Part shown: one piece after another, positions 9,349-19,324 of the stretch
How positions within the stretch are numbered: the first letter of the stretch is position 1
Layout of the letters: each line of letters starts with the position of its first letter
NCBI RefSeq assembly: GCF_000209165.1
Contig: NC_009042.1
Location: 1,178,001-1,242,000 of the forward strand
Length of the DNA: 64,000 nucleotides
Source of the DNA: Scheffersomyces stipitis CBS 6054
Taxonomy: Eukaryota; Ascomycota; Pichiomycetes; Serinales; Debaryomycetaceae
Reading direction: 5' to 3'
Notes under the pieces: generated by a model
The model's input: the letters and a program-made list of their open reading frames with translations, nothing else
What the model was told of the DNA's origin: nothing
Database searches by the model: none
Translations under genes and position numbers: made by a program

Positions 9349-10241
9349 TGAATTGAGTGAAGTAAAGTGTAGACTAAGCTAGTGTCGTGGATAAGCTTGT
9401 TAATTGTTAAGCGATGAAGCATAGTGGTTGATTTGGAATACTACCCTGGAGACTTACCCTTTATATATGCTTTCCTTTCAGTTGCAAGAGCTAAAATGCG
9501 TGAGCTATAGTATCTATCTAACATAATTACCCACAATAACTGCTCAGCCAAAAAGGCAATCATTAACTACAGCCGTTCTTGACCTTATCGGCTCAATCTG
9601 AAGTGGTGCCGATTCTCGTCGTCGAGTACTGCGCTTGCAAAAAATGTATGACGTATTTTGCAACCATTTCCGCCAAAAGTTTGATTTGCAAGAACAAATG
9701 CACACAGCCTTTTCCACTTTACAGTAGTAGTCATGGTAAATCAACACTCAGCATGATCTTCAAACAAGGGTTGTATGTTCTACGATAGAGTATATTCAAC
9801 ATGCCCACCGGTATGATAACAGGGAATTGGGTCACTCTCGATCGGGAAATTAAGTTGAAAACGCGAACTCCGAACGGAATAATCAGTTTTGATTCAGTTC
9901 AAAATTGCCGAGTCATTTATTTGGCTCAAAATAATGTGACACTTCAATTTAGATAAAGTACTGTTCACTAATCTACCACATCTACAGATTCTATTTGGAC
10001 TAGGTTAGTGTTATCTCTTTTCCGGCCTCCCTCAAAGATTTTGTATGAAAATGGTTGATCAATCTACTTAAAAATTCATATAGAGAAGACAACTGAATAT
10101 ATTATGTCTTTCCTTTCCAAATAATGGAAGAAAAACTAACAATATTATCACTGAAATCTTTCAACTGTCGACGAGAGAATGTTTTCCTTGTCATCTTAGC
10201 TTGGAATCAAAAAATTACAAAAATTAATTGTTCACGCTTAA
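9349..10241. other. Intergenic, gene-free
   Basis: About 900 bases upstream of the 8881-9348 gene. Several short open frames exist, none with recognisable protein features. No repeat or RNA gene seen. Confidence 0.5.
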
Positions 10242-10314
10242 AACCCTACCCGGGACTCGAACCCGGAGTCTCCCGCTTAGGAGGCGGATGCCTTAACCGT
10301 TTGGCCAGCAGGGC
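10242..10314 (-). tRNA. tRNA-Arg, anticodon CCU (reads AGG)
   Basis: A 73-nt cloverleaf on the minus strand, 5' end at 10314. Acceptor strand GCCCTGC pairs with GTAGGGT; D-arm GCC/GGC; anticodon stem CCGC/GCGG around loop CTCCTAA, so the anticodon is CCT; variable loop of 5 nt; T-stem CCGGG/CCCGG around TTCGAGT. There is no intron. Runs of T on the minus strand (A runs at 10219-10223 and 10209-10214) can act as Pol III terminators. The terminal acceptor pair is G1-U72 and the discriminator is U, which is slightly unusual. The anticodon loop and body resemble yeast tRNA-Arg(CCU). Confidence 0.93.
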
Positions 10315-10366
10315 ATGTTTGTAACTCAAGAGTACGCATTTTTCCGCTAACTGTGTTTATTTTTTT

Positions 10367-10399
10367 ACATCAGTGCCGCTGCCAAAACATCAGTGCCGC
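10367..10399. repeat. 13-bp direct repeat upstream of the tRNA gene
   Basis: ACATCAGTGCCGC occurs at 10367-10379 and again at 10387-10399, with 7 bases between. It lies just outside the 5' end of the tRNA-Arg gene. No LTR ends were recognised around it. Confidence 0.7.
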
Positions 10400-10516
10400 A
10401 ATAGTTAATATTCATTTCTTTCAATATTGGACTACTTTATCACTATAAATTTACTACATTACATTATTCCAGATAAATTGCTAATATTTGACGATCTTAA
10501 AAATTAGATTTCCATC

Positions 10517-10948
10517 TTGACATCATTTTGGAGAAACTATCAATTGGAGCTTTTGGTCGTACCTGCGATACTTCAGTGTCCATTGCATGGACATTCTAGA
10601 ATAATAACATGTACATCAGCATTAAGGCTGGTAATTGAAGTTGTGTTGAAATTTGGGAATTCTATCTCTGTTGAAAAGTGTATGAATTCACAACAGGAAA
10701 ACTATCAAACTTCATCTGTTCTTAGTATCTTAACCCACGACAACTTCCTTAGATATTGGTCAGATAGATATGGGACATTTTTCAAATACCTGGGCTATGT
10801 TGATGGAGAAATCTTTGCAAAGCTTGGGGAAAAAGCCCCGACTAAGAAAGTATATTTGGTAGTAAATCTTGCTAGTTATTGTGCGAGGAGACAATCAGCC
10901 ACTTTCATAACCTACGATAAATTTCTGAGCCTTGTTCAGCAGATGTGA
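10517..10948 (+). CDS. Doubtful ORF, 143 residues
   Basis: An uninterrupted 143-codon frame with no recognised domain. The second half (SILTHDNFLRYWSDRYGTFFKYLGYVDGEIFAKLGEKAPTKKVYLVVNLASYC) looks more protein-like than the first. There is no signal peptide or membrane segment. A frame this long can arise by chance in a 4-kb spacer, so it may be spurious or the remnant of a lost gene. Confidence 0.25.
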   Translation: MTSFWRNYQLELLVVPAILQCPLHGHSRIITCTSALRLVIEVVLKFGNSISVEKCMNSQQENYQTSSVLSILTHDNFLRYWSDRYGTFFKYLGYVDGEIFAKLGEKAPTKKVYLVVNLASYCARRQSATFITYDKFLSLVQQM

Positions 10949-12032
10949 TACATCTCTTTGTCTGTGTGAAAATAATGCAAATAGTGAAACAAGTTTCGCA
11001 ATTTTTTTGCAATCCTCTGGTATTCACTCAAAAACATGATTATCACATGGAAAATTCACGATTTTTACAGACGATAGTAACCATCGTCACTCTATGAATG
11101 CAAAGTACCATAGCCTACAGATGTCAAAAGAAACGAGAATGACATGGTTCGCCTAATGACAAGATCAGTATACAATGCAAGTTTGATTGAATATTTGTTC
11201 TTCTGCAGGAACCAAATGCAGCATCATTTTTATCAGGGTCGGGAACACAGCCCTCGGTTATACACTAACGAACACGCGCTACCATACGAACATGGAAACC
11301 GGTGTTCCATCGGTTTTCAAGCTGCCAAAAGAAGGTGATAACTACATAATAAAATAAGACTACTTGGAGACGAACCATGCATTAATGCTGCTGACACCGA
11401 AGGAGGCAGTGCTGACGGCAATTGCACCTCCCCCACTGCCTGCTGGGAAAGTACTGCTAAGAAAAAACGGAATCTGTTGACCCCGACAAGGAGAGGAGCA
11501 GGGGACAAAATTGCAGGCGGTTATAGAAGGGTGTCGAGAGATGGTCCATTGGAAGTGTATAATGTGTGGAAGAGTGACTCCGCCGGCAGAAGTTCTGGCT
11601 GTGGCAGTCCAAGAAAGGACCGTGTTTCGAACAGGAAGAAAAGGCGGGAAACAAAGACAGATGATTAGATAAAACTTTCCTGGATGTAGTCCATGCCAGA
11701 TTTGCGTTGGGCTTGTATGGATGTGCTATCGGGGAAGTCATAAAGAAGTATGCCTTCAATGAGGCTTCCTAATTTGAGAGCTAAGATTGCAAAAGATTAG
11801 TTTCTTTTTTCGACCGTCTGAGGCGGCAAATGTTGCAACAGACAGGAGGTGCGTGGGAAATGGAAGAGGTGGATGGAATGATACGATGAGAATGTAAATC
11901 ATGTGATGAGTGATTAGATTGGATGATGTGATTGGCTGAGGGGATTGAAGAACATACGGTGTTAGTGCTAACGTAGAGTGTGGAATTGTGTTCTGTAAGA
12001 TTAATCGCTGGGTGTGAAATTAAACATTTGAG

Positions 12033-12071
12033 TTAAGCGCTGAGATTAAGCGCTGAGATTAAATGCTGTCA
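12033..12071. repeat. 13-bp tandem repeat
   Basis: TTAAGCGCTGAGA is present twice without a gap (12033-12045, 12046-12058), followed by a degenerate third unit. Each unit contains the AGCGCT palindrome. Confidence 0.75.
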
Positions 12072-12129
12072 GGATTTTCCGTTCGTCTGCAACTTCACAC
12101 GCGAGTTCCCCGATTAGGAATAAAGGCCC

Positions 12130-12166
12130 TTCCGTAGCAGTCGAATCTTTGATAGCCGCTACGGAA
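12130..12166. repeat. 9-bp inverted repeat
   Basis: TTCCGTAGC (12130-12138) is the exact reverse complement of GCTACGGAA (12158-12166), separated by 19 bases. It could form a hairpin. No gene is attached to it. Confidence 0.6.
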
Positions 12167-13489
12167 TGATAGCGAAAATGGACGGGTTGAATTGTGAAAA
12201 ACGAGAAGGCTGAGTACGTGCTGGCAACTGGCTGGAACCACTTGGCTGAGGTGAAAACTCTTAGCAGTACAGACGAGATTCCTAACTATTTCTACGGATT
12301 TGTTGCCAAGTGTCTGTTTAGTGTTGGTGCAAGGGTGCAAGTGAAAAAATCTGCTCCATACAAGCCTTTCTTTCTGGGGCTGTTCAGCGACTGTGAAACA
12401 CAAGACAATTACCACAATGCAATGACAACAAAGCATGCTAGCACACATTGACTCCTGCCTGCCGATTTGGGTTGTGTTGCTGTTCAAGCTGCCTTAGAAC
12501 CTCTGTCCATTGAACGAACGGCTCCATCCAAGAAAAGTTCCATTATCACAAATCGCAATCATGGACTCCATGGCAGGCAGCGGCCTGCACACAACTAGCA
12601 CAGCCACCTTCTCCTTAAACTAGTTATACGAATTGGCGCTAGCCTGGAGTAACGCAGAAGAGTCAGGAGAATTTCACTGGCAGGGGCGGTGGACTTTAGC
12701 AAAGACCAGGGTTGGGACGGGGTTGCCGAACAGATTCTCTAGCCAGGGAGACATAAGGCTGTCCTCTGGTGTGTGACTCTGGGACAGCTGAGATTTGATC
12801 ACTGTGGCCCGATAAAACGATTGCAAAATTGGCGCAGCGAGTCAAGTCATCTGCGGCTAGTATGGCACCGCGGCAAATGGCACAAGCAATTCAGGCACAA
12901 GCAAAACCAAGAAGTCAGATCCACAAGCAAAATGCCAGTGACGCTGGACTTGGAATTGAAACGTGATTCAGCAGAGTCCTCCAGTGAAGCATTGCCTAAT
13001 GTATTTCCTGTGGCCAATTGGTGATTAAATTTTAATAATTTTATTTTGATATTATTTAACCTCTATCGGTATTTCCATCTTCGCAGTTATTTATTTTTTT
13101 TTGGAGCCATCCAGAGACACAGATTTCGCTACGAACTGGAGTAGTATATGTAGACTTCAAGATCACCGAAATTTGAAATTTATTTTGGTTCTGGTTGGAT
13201 TCTTAGTTTGTTAGTACGCTTTGTCAGATTTGTTTGAACAGGTGCTGTTGCCCTCTTCCTCGCAGTCCGCCATACTCAGCTAGTCTATAGCGTCTCACAA
13301 GATCTATATAATCTATAAAAGCCATAGGCTTAACTGATCTTAATTTGTCCAAAGTATCAAACTATCTTATCTTACAATACTTCAAAAAGAATAGTGTATG
13401 AATTATTATTATCGTCATTAAGTTTATTTCCACATTATAATCTACTATAGTCTTACTATAGCCATATACTCACATCTCATTCAGACCCC

Positions 13490-16400
13490 ATGTCTCCCAT
13501 AACTCCGGCTGAAAAGTTGGCCAAGTCCACCACGTTCACGCATCTCACAGCTACCACAAGCAATAACAGTACAAACATACACGATGCGAACCATCTCTAC
13601 GTTTCTGCTCCAGATATTGACGCTTCCAGCGTCAACTCCGAAACTCCCTTGCACGATGAGACAGACTTGACATACGGTCCTCAACAGCACAAGGGCGCTC
13701 CGCCAGCTCCGCCAGCTCCCCTCCATAAACTCGCCTCCAGGCTCACGTCTGTCTCCACCAGGCGTGGCGAACAGCAGGCGCTTATTTCGCACCAGGAGCT
13801 CACAACTTTGCATGACCCCAAGTCGCTCAAGACACTCCATGATTTGGGAGGCTTCAACAGACTCTTGTCACTCTTGAACACTGATACCTTCCGGGGTTTG
13901 AACGACACCGACTCCAGCGATGCGGCTTTCCGAGTACATAACTGGGGTGCCAACAGATTGCCTACCAAACGCCAGAGATCCTTCTTCCGCTTATGCTTTG
14001 AAGCATTGAAGGACAAGGTGTTGATTCTCTTGTCTGTAGCAGCAGTTGTCTCGCTTGCTTTGGGACTCTACGAGACCTTTGGTGAGGGAACCATGTACGA
14101 TGACGAGGGCAAACCGATGCCCAAAGTCGACTGGGTGGAAGGTGTAGCAATTTTGGTTGCTGTAGCCATTGTTGTATTGGTTGGTGCTGCCAACGACTAC
14201 CAAAAAGAAAGACAGTTTGCTCACTTGAACGCGAAGAAGGAAGACCGTGAGTTGATCGTAATACGAAATGGCCAGCAGAAGCTCATTTCCATATACGACT
14301 TGTTGGTTGGTGACATCATAAACTTGCAGACCGGTGACGTTGTGCCTGCTGACTCCATTTTGTTCCAGGGTGAAGTTGAATGTGACGAATCGGCTTTGAC
14401 TGGTGAATCCAATACCATCAAGAAAGTTCCTGCCGAAGAGGCCATGGAATTCTACAAGCTGCAATTGCCTACTAATGAAGATGTAGGTTCTACCACTGTT
14501 AAGTTCAAGGACCCCTATTTGATATCAGGAGCCAAAGTACTTTCTGGTCTTGGAAATGCCATTGTTACAGCCGTGGGTGTCAACTCTATTCATGGAAGAA
14601 CCATGATGAGTTTGAGTCACGAGTCTGAATCGACTCCCTTGCTGGAGCGTTTAGACAATTTGGCTGAGGGTATCTCTAAGTACGGTTTCTTAGCTGCCCT
14701 ATTATTGTTCTTCATCTTGCTCATCAGATTCTGTGTCAACATATCTGGTGACCGTTCGTTCAGCCATCTCAAGAGCGCTGAAAAGGGTAAAAAGTTCTTG
14801 GACATATTAATTACCGCAATCACCATCGTAGTTGTGGCTGTTCCTGAAGGTTTGCCCTTGGCTGTAACGTTGGCTTTGGCGTTTGCTACAACCAGAATGG
14901 CCCAGAACGGTAACTTAGTCAGAGTATTGAAATCGTGTGAAACTATGGGTGGTGCCACTGCTGTTTGTTCTGATAAGACAGGTACTTTAACCGAGAACAG
15001 AATGAGAATCGTTAAAGGCTTCTTTGGCTTGGACGCTGCTACCAACTCTCCTCTACAATTCGACGATACTATTGAAGGCAATGGACCAAAGTCTCCCGAA
15101 ATCATCAGTAAGTTGTTTGATGACTTCAAGGTCTTCCTTTGCACTAACATCACTCTCAACTCCACTGCCTTTGAAAATCCTGACTACGACGAAGCCAAGG
15201 AATCACTTGCCAGAACCAAGCCAAAGCCAAGATCTTTTTTCTCTCAGTTGTTGTCCAAAAACAAGACTAACCCAGTAGAGTTGGGTGTGAGCTCTGAACC
15301 ATACTTAGGAAACAAAACTGAATCCGCATTATTGATATTGGCCAAACAGAGGTTCGGTTTGTTCCAGGACAAGCCTTTAGAGCAACATCGCCAAGAAGGT
15401 GCAAAGGACATCGTTCAAATTATTCCGTTCGAATCGTCCAGAAAATGGGCTGGTATAGTCATGAAGATCGAGAATGGTTACCGTGTTTACGTCAAGGGTG
15501 CAGCTGAAATCGTGTTCAAGAACTGTGGCTACCAATACAACAACGAAGGTAACTTGATCACTTTGGACAGAAACATGCGCGATTTGTCTTTAAGCAAGAT
15601 CGATGAGTTTGCCAACGATGCCTTGAGAGCTATTGCATTGGGTCACCGTGATTTCGTTGGTGTCAAGAACTGGCCACCTGCTGAATTGGCTAGTGCTGAT
15701 AACAAGAACGAAGTCGACCCAGCTTTGCTTGTTTACGTATCGTCAAACGAGTCTTCCAAGCCTTTTATCTTGGACGCTTTGGTTGGTATCCAGGATCCAT
15801 TGAAGGAAGGTGTTCCTGAAGCTGTATTGAAGTGTAAGCATGCCGGTGTCACTGTCAGAATGGTTACTGGTGATAACTTGATCACTGCCAAGGCGATCTC
15901 TAAGGGATGTAATATCTTGACTCCAGACGACTTGTCTAACGAATATGCCTTTATGGAAGGTCCAGCATTCAGAAAGTTGTCAGTAGAAGAAAGAAACTTG
16001 GTTGTTCCTCAATTGAGAGTGTTGGCCAGATCTTCGCCCGAAGACAAGAGAATCTTGGTAGACACCTTGCGTAAGTCTGGCGAAGTTGTTGCTGTAACTG
16101 GTGATGGTACCAATGATGCTCCTGCCTTGAAGTTGGCTGATGTTGGGTTTTCCATGGGTATTGCTGGCACTGAAGTTGCCAGAGAGGCCTCGGATATCAT
16201 TTTGATGACCGACGATTTCACCGATATTGTTCAAGCCATCAAGTGGGGTAGAACTGTTGCCACTTCTATCAAAAAGTTTATTCAGTTCCAGTTGACTGTC
16301 AACATCACTGCCTGTGTCTTAACGTTTGTTTCGGCCGTTGCTTCTTCTCAAAACCAATCCGTTTTAACTGCCGTTCAGCTTTTGTGGGTCAACTTGATTA

Positions 16401-17140
16401 TGGATACATTAGCAGCACTTGCTTTGGCCACCGACAAACCTGACGACTCGTTCTTGAACAGAAAGCCAGCCGGCAGAACTGCCCCTTTAATTTCAACCTC
16501 TATGTGGAAGATGATTTTGGGTCAATCTACCGCTCAGTTGATCATCACCTTCATCTTACACTTTGCCGGCCGTCAGTTGTTCTTCGGTGGTGCTACCACT
16601 GACAACCACCAGGACAAGCAGTTAGATGCCATGACTTTCAACACTTTCGTCTGGTTGCAATTCTGGAAGTTGTTTGTTACAAGAAAATTGGACGAGGCGG
16701 ATGAAGTCACCACTGTAAGAGGTAGAATCACACGTGAAAACTTGGATTTCTTCCAGCACTTGTTTAGAAACTGGTACTTCATCACCATTGCCGTTATCAT
16801 TGGAGCTGCTCAAATATTAATTATGTTTGTTGGTGGTGCTTCTTTCAGTATTGCTAGACAAACACCAGGAATGTGGGCCACCGCTATTTTGTGTGGTTTC
16901 ATTTCGATTCCTGCCGGTCTTCTTATCAGAATTATTCCAAACATTTGGGTTGAAAAGATTTTCCCAACGAAGGCGTTTAACGAATTGCTCTACTATGTTG
17001 GTTTCAACTGGTTGAGCGCCAAGAAGAGAGCCATCCACAGCGGCAAGGAAGTCGAAGAAGACGTAGACTTGGAGAAGTCATCCTCGTTGTCCAGTACCGA
17101 TAACAGAGCCGAGAAGGTGCTTGAGCCTAACCAAAAGTAG
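13490..17140 (+). CDS. PMC1: Vacuolar Ca2+-transporting P-type ATPase
   Basis: A 1216-residue PMCA-type calcium pump. Seen: hydrophilic N terminus; first membrane pair around residues 180-235; actuator domain with CDESALTGES; large pair of helices ending in VVVAVPEGLPLAVTLALAFATTRM (the PEGLP calcium site); phosphorylation site [11 protein letters not shown] with the catalytic Asp at 495; nucleotide domain with the ESSRKWAG and YVKGAAE motifs; hinge TGDGTNDAPALKLADVGFSMGIAGTEVAREASDII; and a C-terminal six-helix bundle. The family moves Ca2+ from cytosol to vacuole and is typically induced by calcineurin/Crz1. The C terminus ends with an acidic, Ser-rich tail and lacks the calmodulin-binding tail of animal pumps. 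Very confident identification. Confidence 0.96.
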   Translation: MSPITPAEKLAKSTTFTHLTATTSNNSTNIHDANHLYVSAPDIDASSVNSETPLHDETDLTYGPQQHKGAPPAPPAPLHKLASRLTSVSTRRGEQQALISHQELTTLHDPKSLKTLHDLGGFNRLLSLLNTDTFRGLNDTDSSDAAFRVHNWGANRLPTKRQRSFFRLCFEALKDKVLILLSVAAVVSLALGLYETFGEGTMYDDEGKPMPKVDWVEGVAILVAVAIVVLVGAANDYQKERQFAHLNAKKEDRELIVIRNGQQKLISIYDLLVGDIINLQTGDVVPADSILFQGEVECDESALTGESNTIKKVPAEEAMEFYKLQLPTNEDVGSTTVKFKDPYLISGAKVLSGLGNAIVTAVGVNSIHGRTMMSLSHESESTPLLERLDNLAEGISKYGFLAALLLFFILLIRFCVNISGDRSFSHLKSAEKGKKFLDILITAITIVVVAVPEGLPLAVTLALAFATTRMAQNGNLVRVLKSCETMGGATAVCSDKTGTLTENRMRIVKGFFGLDAATNSPLQFDDTIEGNGPKSPEIISKLFDDFKVFLCTNITLNSTAFENPDYDEAKESLARTKPKPRSFFSQLLSKNKTNPVELGVSSEPYLGNKTESALLILAKQRFGLFQDKPLEQHRQEGAKDIVQIIPFESSRKWAGIVMKIENGYRVYVKGAAEIVFKNCGYQYNNEGNLITLDRNMRDLSLSKIDEFANDALRAIALGHRDFVGVKNWPPAELASADNKNEVDPALLVYVSSNESSKPFILDALVGIQDPLKEGVPEAVLKCKHAGVTVRMVTGDNLITAKAISKGCNILTPDDLSNEYAFMEGPAFRKLSVEERNLVVPQLRVLARSSPEDKRILVDTLRKSGEVVAVTGDGTNDAPALKLADVGFSMGIAGTEVAREASDIILMTDDFTDIVQAIKWGRTVATSIKKFIQFQLTVNITACVLTFVSAVASSQNQSVLTAVQLLWVNLIMDTLAALALATDKPDDSFLNRKPAGRTAPLISTSMWKMILGQSTAQLIITFILHFAGRQLFFGGATTDNHQDKQLDAMTFNTFVWLQFWKLFVTRKLDEADEVTTVRGRITRENLDFFQHLFRNWYFITIAVIIGAAQILIMFVGGASFSIARQTPGMWATAILCGFISIPAGLLIRIIPNIWVEKIFPTKAFNELLYYVGFNWLSAKKRAIHSGKEVEEDVDLEKSSSLSSTDNRAEKVLEPNQK

Positions 17141-17776
17141 ACTACATTTACTAATAGCATTCTTCTACGTAGATTTAATTTATACATTGCATGCATACTA
17201 AAATGTGGATAATACACATCTGTAAATATAATTGAGTGCCAATATAGGCTTAGCATACATGTGTAGGATATAATGATTCAGAGGAGGAAATATAACAATC
17301 CACAGCTAAAACTGCCGGATTTATGCAAATTGGTATCCAATTGCTTATAGATAGCGGCTGCAGACATTTGCAACCCTGTAGTATTTGAAGTATACCACAT
17401 CTGCTTAAGAAAAGTCGTACCATAAAAACCAAATGTAGACTGGCTACATATGTGTTAGCCACGGTTCGAGGCTTTATTAGCTAGTATGGTTACCATATAT
17501 CAATAGTATAAATTGACAGAGGTTAAAGTTAAATGAAGATTAGCCGTTAGCCGCAAAAAGAATATTCCATGAGCGTTAAGCTTTTTTTCTGCAAAGGCCG
17601 AGTTTCGCGTGGAAACCGTTACGAAGCAACCGATTTTACGCAATGCACCCACACTTTGAGCAATTAGTATGTCTAGAAAATAGAAAAATTTTCACTTTCA
17701 CAATTACTGAAGCTCTTAGTGCCAAACCGGTGGAACTGTAACTATAGATATAGACATAGATCTAGGATCCTACAAC
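17141..17776. other. Intergenic: PMC1 3' flank and decarboxylase promoter
   Basis: 636 bases without a gene. AT-rich with a possible TATA-like AGTATAAATTG near 17505. Nothing else recognised. Confidence 0.5.
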
Positions 17777-19324
17777 ATGGCAATTACTTCTGACCTTGAA
17801 ACTTCCCGTGTGGAAGAATTGGACCATCTTCTCACGGTCTTGAAACCTAAGCTTTTATCATACATAGAGAAGGCTGACCGAGACTCAAAGAACTACGAAG
17901 TCAACTCATTGGGCCACTACTACGAACCTCAATTCCTCAAGAAACAATTCTTCCACCCCCCACAGGCTACATCTATAGTTGGCAACGATCCTCAAGATGA
18001 GTTGTTTCATGGAGTCGGTGGAAGCGACAAGTTATTTGAAGTCATAGACAAGGTGCTAGAATATTCAGTCAATACCTGGAATCCGGGGTTCTTGGATAAA
18101 CTCTATGCCTCCAACAATCCCATTGGTGTTGTTTCTGATATCATTCTTTCAATGCTCAACACCAATTCGCATGTATATACGGTTTCTCCGGTGTTGTCCA
18201 TTATTGAAAACCATATTGGAAGAAAGTATGCATCTCTCTTTTTTACCAATCATCGCAAGACCTGCGGAGGCTTGACCTTTTCAGGAGGCTCATGGTCCAA
18301 CATCACCAGTTTGCAAATGGCACGTAGTTTACGTTTCCCAGACACCAAGGAAAACGGCAATGGCAGCTACAAATTTGCCGTTTATTCGTCAAAGCATTGT
18401 CACTACTCAGTGGAAAAGGCTGCTATCTTGTTAGGCTTGGGCTCATCCAACGTCTTCAAGGTAAACATTCTTGCTGATGGCTCTATGGATGCTAATGATT
18501 TGGAAAAGAAAATTGACCAGTCAATCAAAGACGGATACACTCCACTCTACATCAATGCCACAGCTGGTACGACTGTGTTTGGCTCCTACGATCCGTTTGA
18601 AAAAATCGCCGATATTGCTCAGAAATACAAAATCCACTTCCATGTAGACGGATCTTGGGGTGGTAACGTGATCTTCTCTGCCACACACAAGAAGAAGTTG
18701 GCAGGTGTTGAAAGAGCTGACTCGATCACCGTTAATCCCCACAAGATGTTGGGGGTTCCCAACACATGTTCGTTTTTGCTTGTACCTCATGTGAGCCACT
18801 TCCAAGAATCGATGTCACTTAAGGCACCCTACCTTTTCCATGGGCGCGAAGAAGAAGAGGACGAAAACTACGATCTAGCTGACGGTACTATGGGCTGCGG
18901 CAGAAGAGCTGATTCGTTCAAGTTCTACATGGCATGGCTCTATTTTGGGTTTGAGGGATTTGCATCCAGAGTAGACCATGCTTTTGCAATTGCTCGTGAT
19001 TTTGTTGAAAAAATCTCCAGAGATAAGAGATTCGAATTGGTTATCGGCGACACAGAGAACTTGCCCCAGTGTCTACAAGTTTGTTTCTACTACCGTCCTA
19101 GTCTGTACACCCACGAGGACAATACCGATATTACCAGATACATTTCGCGAGAATTACACAAACAAGGCAAATATTTGGTTGATTTCTCGCCCAATCCCAC
19201 CAGCAGCGATAACAAGGGTGAATTTTTCCGGGTTGTGTTCAATTCTCCTATTTTGAGCGACGAGGTTGTAGACGACCTTATCACGAGCATCGTTGAATCT
19301 GGTGAAACATACAAACACATTTAG
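17777..19324 (+). CDS. PLP-dependent group II decarboxylase, glutamate/sulfinoalanine decarboxylase-like
   Basis: A 515-residue enzyme of the fold-type I, group II amino acid decarboxylases. Seen: substrate-pocket segment NTNSHVYTVSPVLSIIENHI; TFSGGSWSNI; a His-containing SSKHCHYSVEKAA motif that stacks on the cofactor; NATAGTTVFGSYDPF; HFHVDGSWGGNVIFS with the Asp that binds the pyridine nitrogen; and SITVNPHKMLGVP, where Lys323 forms the Schiff base with PLP. It resembles animal GAD65/67 and cysteine sulfinate decarboxylase rather than the plant/bacterial-type Gad1 of S. cerevisiae, and has no calmodulin-binding tail. The exact substrate (glutamate, aspartate or cysteine sulfinate) cannot be told from the sequence. 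No targeting peptide is evident. Confidence 0.88.
   Translation: MAITSDLETSRVEELDHLLTVLKPKLLSYIEKADRDSKNYEVNSLGHYYEPQFLKKQFFHPPQATSIVGNDPQDELFHGVGGSDKLFEVIDKVLEYSVNTWNPGFLDKLYASNNPIGVVSDIILSMLNTNSHVYTVSPVLSIIENHIGRKYASLFFTNHRKTCGGLTFSGGSWSNITSLQMARSLRFPDTKENGNGSYKFAVYSSKHCHYSVEKAAILLGLGSSNVFKVNILADGSMDANDLEKKIDQSIKDGYTPLYINATAGTTVFGSYDPFEKIADIAQKYKIHFHVDGSWGGNVIFSATHKKKLAGVERADSITVNPHKMLGVPNTCSFLLVPHVSHFQESMSLKAPYLFHGREEEEDENYDLADGTMGCGRRADSFKFYMAWLYFGFEGFASRVDHAFAIARDFVEKISRDKRFELVIGDTENLPQCLQVCFYYRPSLYTHEDNTDITRYISRELHKQGKYLVDFSPNPTSSDNKGEFFRVVFNSPILSDEVVDDLITSIVESGETYKHI

Larger units (their letters stand above)
10315..13489. other. Long gene-poor region upstream of PMC1
   Basis: About 3.2 kb with one doubtful ORF (10517-10948) and otherwise only short open frames without recognisable features. 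It holds a 13-bp direct repeat beside the tRNA (10367-10379, 10387-10399), a 13-bp tandem repeat (12033-12071), a 9-bp inverted repeat (12130-12138 with 12158-12166) and AT-rich DNA with a TATAAAAG element near 13313-13320, about 170 bp before PMC1. Part of it (11.3-12.9 kb) is richer in G+C than usual yeast spacers. Confidence 0.5.

Noticed and set aside
12095..12487. 130-codon minus ORF and overlapping 85-codon plus ORF
   Set aside because: Both are open in the same GC-richer DNA; neither shows a domain or a convincing promoter.
13140..13290. Minus-strand TACTAAC at 13210-13216 with short open frames on both sides
   Set aside because: No GTATGT donor pairs with it and the first frame runs into a stop within the branch-point itself; probably chance.
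14617..15165. 182-codon open frame antisense to PMC1
   Set aside because: Lies wholly inside the conserved PMC1 coding sequence and has no recognisable features.
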